A stretch of DNA of 6,456 nucleotides from an uncultured Gammaproteobacteria bacterium. GTDB taxonomy: Bacteria; Pseudomonadota; Gammaproteobacteria; Pseudomonadales; Azotimanducaceae_A. The number at the start of each line of letters is the position of its first letter. The stretch's first letter is position 1. Location: the NCBI GenBank assembly GCA_913041025.1, contig CAJWGQ010000166.1, forward strand, positions 1 through 6,456, given 5' to 3'. The translations under genes and the position numbers were made by a program. The notes under the pieces are model-generated. The model saw nothing but the letters and a program-made list of their open reading frames with translations, was not told the DNA's origin and made no database searches. Below, piece after piece: positions 1 to 5,442 of this stretch.

Positions 1-379
1 TCTCCTGACATCCGAACTGATCAAAGAAACCTTCAACCATGTAGGCCGATTCCTGAATGCCTTCACCAGTATTGGAAACGCTTGGCTGCTGAATCCACCG
101 CTGCAAGTTCTGAACATGCTCATCGATATTCGTATCAATATGATCAAACACCGCGACCAGATCTGGATTGTGTATTCTGCTCATGTCTATCTCGAGCTCG
201 GTTTTTCCCCTCGGGTTGATTCCAAGAGAAGGCTCTGGTGCAGCAGCCTCCGCTGTAGACATCATGGCGGGAGCTGTATTTACCTCTGACTGTTCTGATT
301 GGGGACTGCAAGCGGATAAAAGTAAGGCTCCAAGCAATATGGACAGTTCAGCGCGGCTTCCAAAATGATTATTTATCAT
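1..379 (-). CDS. M20-family metallopeptidase-like lipoprotein, N-terminal part (runs off left edge)
   Basis: This open frame starts at ATG 379-377 and stays open for 126 codons to the left edge, so only the N-terminus is visible. Residues 12-24 form a short hydrophobic stretch ending in the lipobox L21-S22-A23-C24. Cys24 would be lipidated, and Ser at +2 rather than Asp favours outer-membrane sorting by the Lol rules. A low-complexity Ala/Glu/Pro linker follows, then a segment containing VFDHIDTNIDEHVQNLQRW and QQPSVSNTGEGIQES. This matches the usual opening of M20/M25/M40 peptidases: a helix, then the P-S-V-S and G-E-G-I-Q-E motif. The zinc ligands would lie beyond the window, so activity cannot be judged. 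AGGA at 387-390 is a ribosome binding site 7 bases before the ATG, which supports this start. It lies downstream of the TonB receptor gene in the same direction. M20 enzymes usually cleave dipeptides or deacylate amino acids; the substrate here is unknown. Confidence 0.8.
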   Translation of the reverse strand, partial: MINNHFGSRAELSILLGALLLSACSPQSEQSEVNTAPAMMSTAEAAAPEPSLGINPRGKTELEIDMSRIHNPDLVAVFDHIDTNIDEHVQNLQRWIQQPSVSNTGEGIQESAYMVEGFFDQFGCQE

Positions 380-386
380 GACTCAA

Positions 387-390
387 TCCT
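387..390 (-). promoter_or_regulatory. Ribosome binding site of the M20-like lipoprotein gene
   Basis: The minus strand reads AGGA here, 7 bases before ATG 379-377. It is the feature that decides this start, which is also the one that places a hydrophobic stretch and lipobox at the right distance. No convincing sigma-70 -35/-10 pair was found between here and the terminator at 438-474. Confidence 0.5.
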
Positions 391-427
391 ATGGCCTATT
401 CGAGATTTACTAACCTTCATTCTGATG

Positions 428-437
428 ACAGTACTGT
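428..437. repeat. 10-base perfect palindrome ACAGTACTGT
   Basis: ACAGTACTGT is self-complementary over all ten bases. It sits directly after the T-tract of the terminator at 438-474 and about 50 bases upstream of the lipoprotein start, where an operator could act. It does not match the LexA spacing I know. It could be a regulator site or a chance palindrome. Confidence 0.3.
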
Positions 438-474
438 AAAAAGGGGCCTAGGGAGAAAACGTCCTAAACCCCTT
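438..474 (-). terminator. Rho-independent terminator after the TonB-dependent receptor gene
   Basis: On the minus strand the stem AAGGGG...CCCCTT (474-469 with 446-441) surrounds an internal loop and a second short stem, AGGA with TCCC/T. The descending arm runs straight into five Ts (442-438). It begins about 80 bases past the receptor stop codon. This is the classic layout and probably separates receptor transcription from the lipoprotein gene. The other strand has a weaker T-rich tail (cttcttt), so partial bidirectional action is possible. Confidence 0.65.
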
Positions 475-487
475 CTTTAGTCAGAGC

Positions 488-518
488 TGCGGCTTGGGCG
501 CCTACCGCCGTTACCGCA
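488..518 (-). other. Nested hairpin in the 3' untranslated region of the receptor gene
   Basis: TGCGG at 488-492 pairs with CCGCA at 514-518, and inside it GGCG at 497-500 pairs with CGCC at 506-509 around a 5-base loop. It lies between the receptor stop codon (554-556) and the terminator at 438-474. There is no T-run after it, so it is more likely a transcript-stabilising 3' structure than a terminator in its own right. It could also be chance. Confidence 0.35.
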
Positions 519-553
519 ACAACTGAAGTGCGTTTATTGATCATTACCCAAAG

Positions 554-3439
554 TTAGAATTCATATCTGACTCCCACTCTGTAACTCCGACCAAGCCAGT
601 CCATTAGGTACTTATTAACTGGAATGTAGGCTGGAGTGTTTTCCGCGCCTTGTCGGGCAGGGTTCCCCGCAATAACTGGATCAGTGTCAAGCAAGTTCTT
701 AACAGAAAGGAATATTTCGCCCTCGCCGCCCATAAAGCTCACATCCATCCCTGCATAGAGATCATAGAAGAACTCGCCGGGCACTTGGTTATTGTTTACG
801 GTCCAATTCGGAGCCGACGAAGCTGGGCATTGACCAGGGACACACTCAATGTATCTATTGTCGATCACTCCATCGCTGTGGCCACGCGCAGTAAGGTTGA
901 ATGAAAAGGCATCAACATCATACCTCGCCGTTCCTCGATAAACCCAGTCAGGAGTCCTATCGAAGCCAGCATTTTCACCGGCTTGATTGTTTTGGGTCAC
1001 GCGATTATCTGTCGTGTTCGCCACATAGTGGGTCGCCATGCCTCGAAGAGTCATCGTGCCTGGGCCAACATCTCGGATGTAACCCAGCTCTACATCATAC
1101 CCCTCAGCGTAATACATATTGAGATTTTCCCATTTCAAGTCGATGTACTGCAGCGATCCACCGAGCGCGGCTGCCCGCAAATCGCCGTTATATTGACCAA
1201 ATGTCAGCGGATCAAACCTTAGTTGACTACAATAGGATTGCACACTGAATTCAAAGCACGCATCTGCAACTTGCTCCGCCGATAGGTAGCCTAAGACCCC
1301 CTGGATATCAATGTCGTAGTAATCCACTGAGAAAGACAACCCATCAATGAAACTTGGCTGAAAAACCACCCCTATACCAAGCGTGTCAGCTTCTTCGGGG
1401 GATACAGTGGGTGTTCCTGTGAGGTTTTGAGTAAAATCCACGGATTGGCCGGCAACCTGAACCGCGTTGGTTCGTGCTCGCCCAGCATCATAAAGCTCAG
1501 ACATATTTGGAGCTCTAATATCATGCGATTGAGTCACCCGTAAGGTGATGTCGTCAATCGGTGAGTAGGTGAATCCTACCTTCCAAGTGTTAACGCGCCC
1601 TGAGGTGCTATAGTCAGTTGCTCGAGCAGCAGTGTTTAACTCGAAACCCTCGAAAACCGGCACCACAATCTCGGTGTAAACCTCGCTAACGGATACGTCA
1701 CCGAATGTCATTTTGTAGTTGCCATATTTCCAGCCGCTCTTGTATTTAGGGTCAACGACTCCAGCTATGCTCTCCTCTCGGTACTCAGCGCCGAAGGCTA
1801 TGCCGATTGGTCCAGCCCAACCTGCCAGCTCTGTCACAAAGTTCACAGCAGTTACATCCTGTTGAAACCTTTGCTCACGCCGCGGCCGGCCAAGCACATA
1901 ATTCAATCCTTCCTCAGACGCGACGCCCACGCCAAACCGATTCAGCGGGACGCAGCCGTTTCCTGGGTCTGTCAAAGTCGACCTGCAGACAATATCTCCA
2001 TTGTCATTGCGAACCGCGTCAGAGGCTAGGGAGAGATTCCTAAAATTAAAAGTAGGGCGCTGGTGCTCGTCAGTCTTGCTGACTCCTCTTTGATGGTAGG
2101 CATCCCAATCGAAATCGAGGGAGCCCACAGAGAAACTGCTATTAATACCCGCAACAAAACGAGTTGTATCCCTAACATTGTTGGTCCCAGAAACTGGAAA
2201 ATCCTGGTTTCCTGAGCTCATTTTAAAGGAGGTTTCACCAGCGGCTGTCATCTGGTTAACGATTTCAGTTGGTAGATAGGCATTGTCGATATAGTAGGTC
2301 CTGTTTCGATCAGTAGGCCTGATGTACGCACTAAATCCCTCGTAGGTGGCATAAGATGCTTGCAAGAATATTTCAGTAGCATCGGTAAGTTCCCAGCTCG
2401 CCCTAGTGAACAAACTTTCCCGGTCGTCCCGAGCTTGAAGGGAGTTAGTGCCGAGAGCCGACGAAAGCGTATATTCCCAGTCGCCTCCACGCATCCACTG
2501 GCCACCAACAGCTCCATAATTCAGCGCGTTGACCGACCCTCCAGTACCGAAATATGTCCCCGTAGCTGCACCTGTCCTAATCAGACCACCGGGCGTGTAA
2601 CTGGATAGACCAATACCCGAATCGACGATATATCGAGGCTGCCCCTCTGATTGGTCTGGATTAAGCATCGCCCAGTATCCGGATTTCGCCCAGTCCGCCA
2701 CGGTTTCCTCGATACCATCTCGATGAAAAATTTCGGCATTGAAAAGTAGGTGGCCTCTGTCATTTGCGAAAGAAGTACCAGCAGTGATCTCAGCCCTTTG
2801 GTCGGCAGCGCCATATTCAGTGACTTCACCCGCCACAATCGACGTTTTCAGCCCTTCATAATCTTTATCTAGGATAAAGTTAACAACACCCGCTATCGCG
2901 TCAGAGCCATATGCAGAAGACGCTCCGCCTGAAGCTACCTCAATTCGCTCTATCAAGCCTTGGGGGAAAGTATTTGTATCCACCAACCCTGCTGCAGATG
3001 ATGGCACGTTTCTTTGTCCGTCAAACAGCACAAGTGTTCGCCCGGTTCCGATTCCACGGAGATTCATGGACGCTATGCCTGCGTTTCCAGAACTCAATGA
3101 TCCTGAGGAAGTTGACGCAGTCGTTGTTCCTTGTATAGAGGGCAAGGTTGCGGCAAATTCTGCGATACTTCCGGGCACCTCTGCATCAAGCTCTGGCCCT
3201 CCCAGGACAGATATAGGAGTCGGAGAATTATATCCATCTCGCGCGATGCGTGAACCTGTTATAACTATAGATTCGATTTCGGGTGCATCTTGAGCGGACG
3301 CAACGGTTGAAAAACTACCCGCGGCGATGGATGTGGATGCGGCCCAAACTGCCAGAGATAGCTGCGAGCTCGCAGAGTGCCATTTGAAATGTTTTGTAAG
3401 TAAGTTTTTCTTAAATTGTGGGTAAATTGGAGACAACAT
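554..3439 (-). CDS. TonB-dependent outer-membrane receptor
   Basis: This complete 961-residue gated outer-membrane transporter is of normal length for its group. It should import a substrate into the periplasm using TonB-ExbBD energy. Residues 1-49 form a long signal peptide with a basic n-region, a hydrophobic core at about 27-47 and an A47-S48-A49 cleavage site. A TonB-box-like segment follows (ESIVITGSRI, 56-65). The plug domain covers about 70-190, with LRGIG (127-131), ERIEV (164-168) and YGSDAIAGVVNF (177-188). The remainder is the beta barrel. It has three close cysteine pairs typical of this subfamily (485/496, 728/737, 866/871) and ends in LGRSYRVGVRYEF with a terminal Phe, the signal for barrel assembly. 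The start is fixed by the ribosome binding site at 3443-3450; no later Met precedes the signal core. Upstream lies a sigma-54-like promoter, downstream a terminator and an M20-like lipoprotein gene. The substrate cannot be read from sequence; a peptide is a guess from the neighbour. Confidence 0.95.
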   Translation of the reverse strand: MLSPIYPQFKKNLLTKHFKWHSASSQLSLAVWAASTSIAAGSFSTVASAQDAPEIESIVITGSRIARDGYNSPTPISVLGGPELDAEVPGSIAEFAATLPSIQGTTTASTSSGSLSSGNAGIASMNLRGIGTGRTLVLFDGQRNVPSSAAGLVDTNTFPQGLIERIEVASGGASSAYGSDAIAGVVNFILDKDYEGLKTSIVAGEVTEYGAADQRAEITAGTSFANDRGHLLFNAEIFHRDGIEETVADWAKSGYWAMLNPDQSEGQPRYIVDSGIGLSSYTPGGLIRTGAATGTYFGTGGSVNALNYGAVGGQWMRGGDWEYTLSSALGTNSLQARDDRESLFTRASWELTDATEIFLQASYATYEGFSAYIRPTDRNRTYYIDNAYLPTEIVNQMTAAGETSFKMSSGNQDFPVSGTNNVRDTTRFVAGINSSFSVGSLDFDWDAYHQRGVSKTDEHQRPTFNFRNLSLASDAVRNDNGDIVCRSTLTDPGNGCVPLNRFGVGVASEEGLNYVLGRPRREQRFQQDVTAVNFVTELAGWAGPIGIAFGAEYREESIAGVVDPKYKSGWKYGNYKMTFGDVSVSEVYTEIVVPVFEGFELNTAARATDYSTSGRVNTWKVGFTYSPIDDITLRVTQSHDIRAPNMSELYDAGRARTNAVQVAGQSVDFTQNLTGTPTVSPEEADTLGIGVVFQPSFIDGLSFSVDYYDIDIQGVLGYLSAEQVADACFEFSVQSYCSQLRFDPLTFGQYNGDLRAAALGGSLQYIDLKWENLNMYYAEGYDVELGYIRDVGPGTMTLRGMATHYVANTTDNRVTQNNQAGENAGFDRTPDWVYRGTARYDVDAFSFNLTARGHSDGVIDNRYIECVPGQCPASSAPNWTVNNNQVPGEFFYDLYAGMDVSFMGGEGEIFLSVKNLLDTDPVIAGNPARQGAENTPAYIPVNKYLMDWLGRSYRVGVRYEF

Positions 3440-3442
3440 ACT

Positions 3443-3450
3443 TCCTCCCT
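3443..3450 (-). promoter_or_regulatory. Strong ribosome binding site of the TonB-dependent receptor gene
   Basis: The minus strand reads AGGGAGGA. The GGAGG core (3448-3444) lies 4 bases before ATG 3439-3437. The match is strong though the spacing is on the short side. It supports the receptor start that yields the long n-region of the signal peptide. Confidence 0.7.
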
Positions 3451-3504
3451 AAGACGATTGATGTCAAAAAAATTGGACTACTTAAGTGTTTCAGTTTCAA
3501 GACA

Positions 3505-3521
3505 TGCATTGCCCGTGCCAA
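3505..3521 (-). promoter_or_regulatory. Sigma-54 (RpoN) -24/-12 promoter for the TonB-dependent receptor
   Basis: The minus strand reads TTGGCACG-GGCA-ATGCA. Against the consensus TGGCACG-N4-TTGC, ten of eleven defined bases match. The GG of the -24 element and the GC of the -12 element are exactly 12 bases apart, as sigma-54 requires. The only mismatch is the first T of TTGC. Transcription would start near 3495, giving an untranslated leader of about 55 bases before the receptor ATG. No comparably good sigma-70 promoter was found in this spacer. Initiation would need an enhancer-binding protein; an inverted repeat at 3592-3606 lies at a suitable distance upstream. Confidence 0.55.
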
Positions 3522-3527
3522 TTTGCA

Positions 3528-3548
3528 AAGCCCGATACTACGGGACTT
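3528..3548. repeat. Small inverted repeat just upstream of the sigma-54-like promoter
   Basis: AAG-CCCG at 3528-3534 pairs with CGGG-(a)-CTT at 3541-3548 around the 6-base spacer ATACTA, with one unpaired A. It lies next to the -24 element, upstream of the predicted start, so it would not be in that transcript. It could be a protein site, or part of the leader if a more distal promoter is used. It is short and may be chance. Confidence 0.3.
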
Positions 3549-3591
3549 TAGGCAAGCAGCTTACAAAAAAAATGCCTCTCTATGGAACATT

Positions 3592-3606
3592 GGACAAAAG
3601 TTGTCC
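3592..3606. repeat. Inverted repeat GGACAA-aag-TTGTCC, possible activator or operator site
   Basis: Two perfect 6-base arms are separated by 3 bases. Flanking TT (3590-3591 region) and AA extend the symmetry once a single extra C is skipped. Its centre lies about 100 bases upstream of the start predicted from the sigma-54-like promoter, the usual distance for an enhancer-binding protein. No T-run follows, so it is not a terminator. The binding protein is unknown; the site does not match the NtrC consensus that I know. Confidence 0.4.
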
Positions 3607-3690
3607 CAAATTAATGCACGAAACCGAGTCTTCAGCAAACTAGGCGGACTTTAAAAATAAACCCTGGAACTTCTAACGAATGCTGGGGGC

Positions 3691-3721
3691 AAGAGAGAAA
3701 ATATTCGAAGCGGCCACTCGA
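3691..3721 (-). terminator. Weak terminator-like hairpin downstream of the TPR-methyltransferase gene
   Basis: On the minus strand TCGAG (3721-3717) pairs with C-T-TCGA (3710-3705) with one bulged T, around the loop TGGCCG. It is followed by the T-rich stretch ATATTTTCTCTC. The stem is short and the T-tract interrupted. It lies about 80 bases past the stop codon at 3803-3805, a plausible place for the transcript to end, but the call is weak. Confidence 0.25.
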
Positions 3722-3802
3722 TTGGGTCTTCAATTACTCTTTTACGTAGTTTCCGCGGGACATCGAACTTTTGCACTAATCAGAAATATAATTGCAGCCG
3801 CT

Positions 3803-5101
3803 CTAAGCATTCTCTAGCCTCACGGCAACTTGCTTTGAAAATAGACATACGGCAACGACCCTAAATCGCATCTGATGTCTACCGCAAAATTCTGTCAAGG
3901 CCCTAAATTCGTCTTGCTCCCAATGCTCATTCATCAGCATTTCATCAAATATTAAGATGGTATTTTGATCAATTATATTTTTTGAATTATTCAAAGCGCA
4001 CAAAGTTGCTGAATAAAGATCTGCATCAAAATTTACAAGTGAAGCGAGCTTTCGCGATTGCGAAAAGAATATCGGGAGTGTTTGTTCAAATTCACCTGCA
4101 ATAAATTCTCCACCCTCAAGCGTAGGTATCTCACCTTGACTATTATAAGAACCGCGCTCATTCTCATACCAGTTCTCAGGTAATCCATAGAAAGTGTCAA
4201 ATCCGAAACCATTGCGAAATGACTTTAGTAAATAACGGAAAGAAGCGCCCCTCCACACGCCAAATTCATAGAAAGGTCTAGATGTGTCACATAACTTAGT
4301 AACCGCATCGTAAAATGACCACCTGTTAAAGTGTAGAGAAGGTCTCTCCGGTAGACCTAAAATCCAGAAATATGAGCGAATATAAGGATGACCAGAGTAT
4401 TCAGATTCACTCATATTCCTAAGTACGCTGTAATCTCCTTCCCAAGCGAGAATAAAAGACATCATTAACCTTGCGTTTTCATAACTCGGACAAACGGCGA
4501 GACACTTTGTTATCCTGTTCTTTGCTTCCGCAAGGCTCGTTGATGTGCCGAACAAGTTCCAGTAGGCGTCGATACACTTTGAATCTAGTCCTATCGCATG
4601 GCCGAACGTCTCTCGCGCTAACGAAGTTTCAGCTTGTTCAAAATAAGTGTTGCCGAGGTGCACATAAGCATCAATTAATACAGAGTCAATTGCCACGGCT
4701 TTTCTAAATGAGTCTGCAGCTTTATCAAGTTTTCCCTGGGCCTTGAAGGCCAAACCAAGATTATTGAACGCCAATGAAAACTTTGGATCGATAGACAAAG
4801 CTCGTCTGAAATCCAAAATTGCCAGTTCATACTCTCCCAACTTGACTCTTGCATTTCCCCGATTATTTAGGATTTCCGCGTTATCTGGCTGAATCCTTAA
4901 AGCCTTTGAATAAAAACCTATGGCCACAGAGGGCTCGTTTAAATTAGTGTAAGCCGTTCCCAATACATTTAAAATAGTGATTGACCTTGGGTAGGAACGA
5001 AGCAATTTTTTCGCTTCCATAGCCACCTGATTTAAATCACCATTATTCCAAAGAGCCAGTAATGTTTTTAATTTTTTATGCGGGGGAGAGGTCGAGTTCA
5101 T
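3803..5101 (-). CDS. TPR-repeat protein with C-terminal TylF/MycF-like SAM methyltransferase domain
   Basis: The product has 432 residues and no signal peptide or membrane segment, so it is probably cytoplasmic. Residues about 10-205 are five to six tetratricopeptide repeats. The clearest are at 41-74, 75-108, 109-142 and 143-176, each with the N-x-L/R-G and A-x-x-x-F/Y-x-x-A-L pattern. A linker at 206-270 leads to a C-terminal domain like macrocin O-methyltransferase TylF. It has the SAM-binding motif I YEFGVWRGASFR (278-289), GFDTFYGLPE (300-309), NFDADLYSAT (357-366) and ILIFDE (382-387). D359/D361 and D386-E387 lie where the TylF/MycF family binds its metal, but Glu replaces the second Asp of the usual pair. 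The acceptor is unknown; sugar or secondary-metabolite hydroxyls are the precedent. ATG 5101-5099 is chosen; an in-frame TTG at 5110-5108 is the alternative, and neither has a strong ribosome binding site. The gene is separated from both neighbours by more than 330 bases and looks more AT-rich than they do. Confidence 0.85.
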   Translation of the reverse strand: MNSTSPPHKKLKTLLALWNNGDLNQVAMEAKKLLRSYPRSITILNVLGTAYTNLNEPSVAIGFYSKALRIQPDNAEILNNRGNARVKLGEYELAILDFRRALSIDPKFSLAFNNLGLAFKAQGKLDKAADSFRKAVAIDSVLIDAYVHLGNTYFEQAETSLARETFGHAIGLDSKCIDAYWNLFGTSTSLAEAKNRITKCLAVCPSYENARLMMSFILAWEGDYSVLRNMSESEYSGHPYIRSYFWILGLPERPSLHFNRWSFYDAVTKLCDTSRPFYEFGVWRGASFRYLLKSFRNGFGFDTFYGLPENWYENERGSYNSQGEIPTLEGGEFIAGEFEQTLPIFFSQSRKLASLVNFDADLYSATLCALNNSKNIIDQNTILIFDEMLMNEHWEQDEFRALTEFCGRHQMRFRVVAVCLFSKQVAVRLENA

Positions 5102-5442
5102 TATTACCAAATCTCATGCTGAAAACGCGAGGTAAAAGTACTACACAATTAGAGAATCAATCATTTGAAGCGCCCCATGAGATACTTCATGTAGCAACTG
5201 AAACTCCATTACGATTTTTGACAATAGACTAAATAAAGAAAAGTGTAGTTATATTCTCCGCAATCGAGGTGCTGAAGGTTCGCAGTCTAAAAAGATGAAC
5301 TAACTGAGAAATGATAGCCGCTTCTAACATAGCCAGCATTTACCCACGATCTCTATCCAAGCGGCCTGCATCACAGTAAAATTAGGCCCCTCAGTAAATG
5401 CCGAGGAACCCAATATTGTGGGCTTAGCCATCTTGTTGGTAA
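5102..5442. other. Intergenic region between the DUF5916-like and TPR-methyltransferase genes
   Basis: This 341-base, AT-rich spacer holds no convincing gene. Its right end carries the terminator-like hairpin at 5377-5410. A TATAAC hexamer on the minus strand (5253-5248) is a possible -10 box, but the hexamer 17 bases upstream, TTCAGC, is a poor -35. No confident promoter for the TPR-methyltransferase gene can be named. A CTGAGA on the plus strand near 5305 is not accompanied by other thiamine-riboswitch elements. Confidence 0.5.
5377..5410 (-). terminator. Rho-independent terminator-like hairpin after the DUF5916-like gene
   Basis: On the minus strand GGTTCCTC (5410-5403) pairs with GAGGGGCC (5392-5385). 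This gives an 8-base-pair stem including two G-U pairs around a 10-base loop, followed by the U-rich TAATTTTA (5384-5377). It begins 32 bases past the stop codon. The T-tract is broken by As, so efficiency may be moderate. It argues that the DUF5916-like gene and the TPR-methyltransferase gene are separate transcription units. Confidence 0.55.

Larger units (their letters stand above)
3440..3802. other. Intergenic region between the TPR-methyltransferase and receptor genes
   Basis: This 363-base spacer contains no convincing gene. In order of minus-strand transcription it holds a weak terminator-like hairpin (3691-3721), one copy of the 8-mer TAAAGTCC (3653-3646), the inverted repeat at 3592-3606, a run of eight Ts around 3565-3572, a second TAAAGTCC (3550-3543) inside the small inverted repeat, the sigma-54-like promoter at 3505-3521 and the receptor ribosome binding site. 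Plus-strand open frames at 3416-3643 and 3418-3654 cross this control region, lack family resemblance and are treated as spurious. Confidence 0.6.

Noticed and set aside
168..368. A plus-strand open frame of 66 codons.
   Set aside because: It is antisense to the N-terminus of the lipoprotein, whose lipobox, M20-like motif and ribosome binding site make the minus frame the real one.
362..380. A Fur-box-like AT-rich segment over the lipoprotein start codon (ATGAT-AAATA-ATCAT on the minus strand).
   Set aside because: Only the ATAATCATT half matches the 19-base Fur consensus; overall roughly 11 of 19 positions match, which is weak in AT-rich DNA.
376..420. A 14-residue minus-strand open frame (MKVSKSRIGHRIES) whose stop overlaps the lipoprotein ATG, resembling a coupled leader peptide.
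   Set aside because: It has no clear ribosome binding site, no repeated codons typical of attenuation leaders, and is short enough to be chance.
650..3293. Several plus- and minus-strand open frames of 73-89 codons inside the receptor gene.
   Set aside because: All are shadows of the 961-codon receptor frame, which has continuous family features from signal peptide to terminal Phe.
3461..3475. TTGACA on the minus strand near 3465-3470 as a -35 box for the receptor gene.
   Set aside because: It lies only about 26 bases before the start codon, so its -10 box would fall on or beyond the ribosome binding site; no -10 match is present.
3416..3654. Two overlapping plus-strand open frames of 75 and 78 codons in the spacer upstream of the receptor.
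   Set aside because: They start inside the receptor signal-peptide region, cross its promoter region, and show no domain or recognisable composition.
5295..5320. CTGAGA on the plus strand, reminiscent of a thiamine pyrophosphate riboswitch.
   Set aside because: The partner motifs are missing and there is no downstream thiamine gene on that strand.
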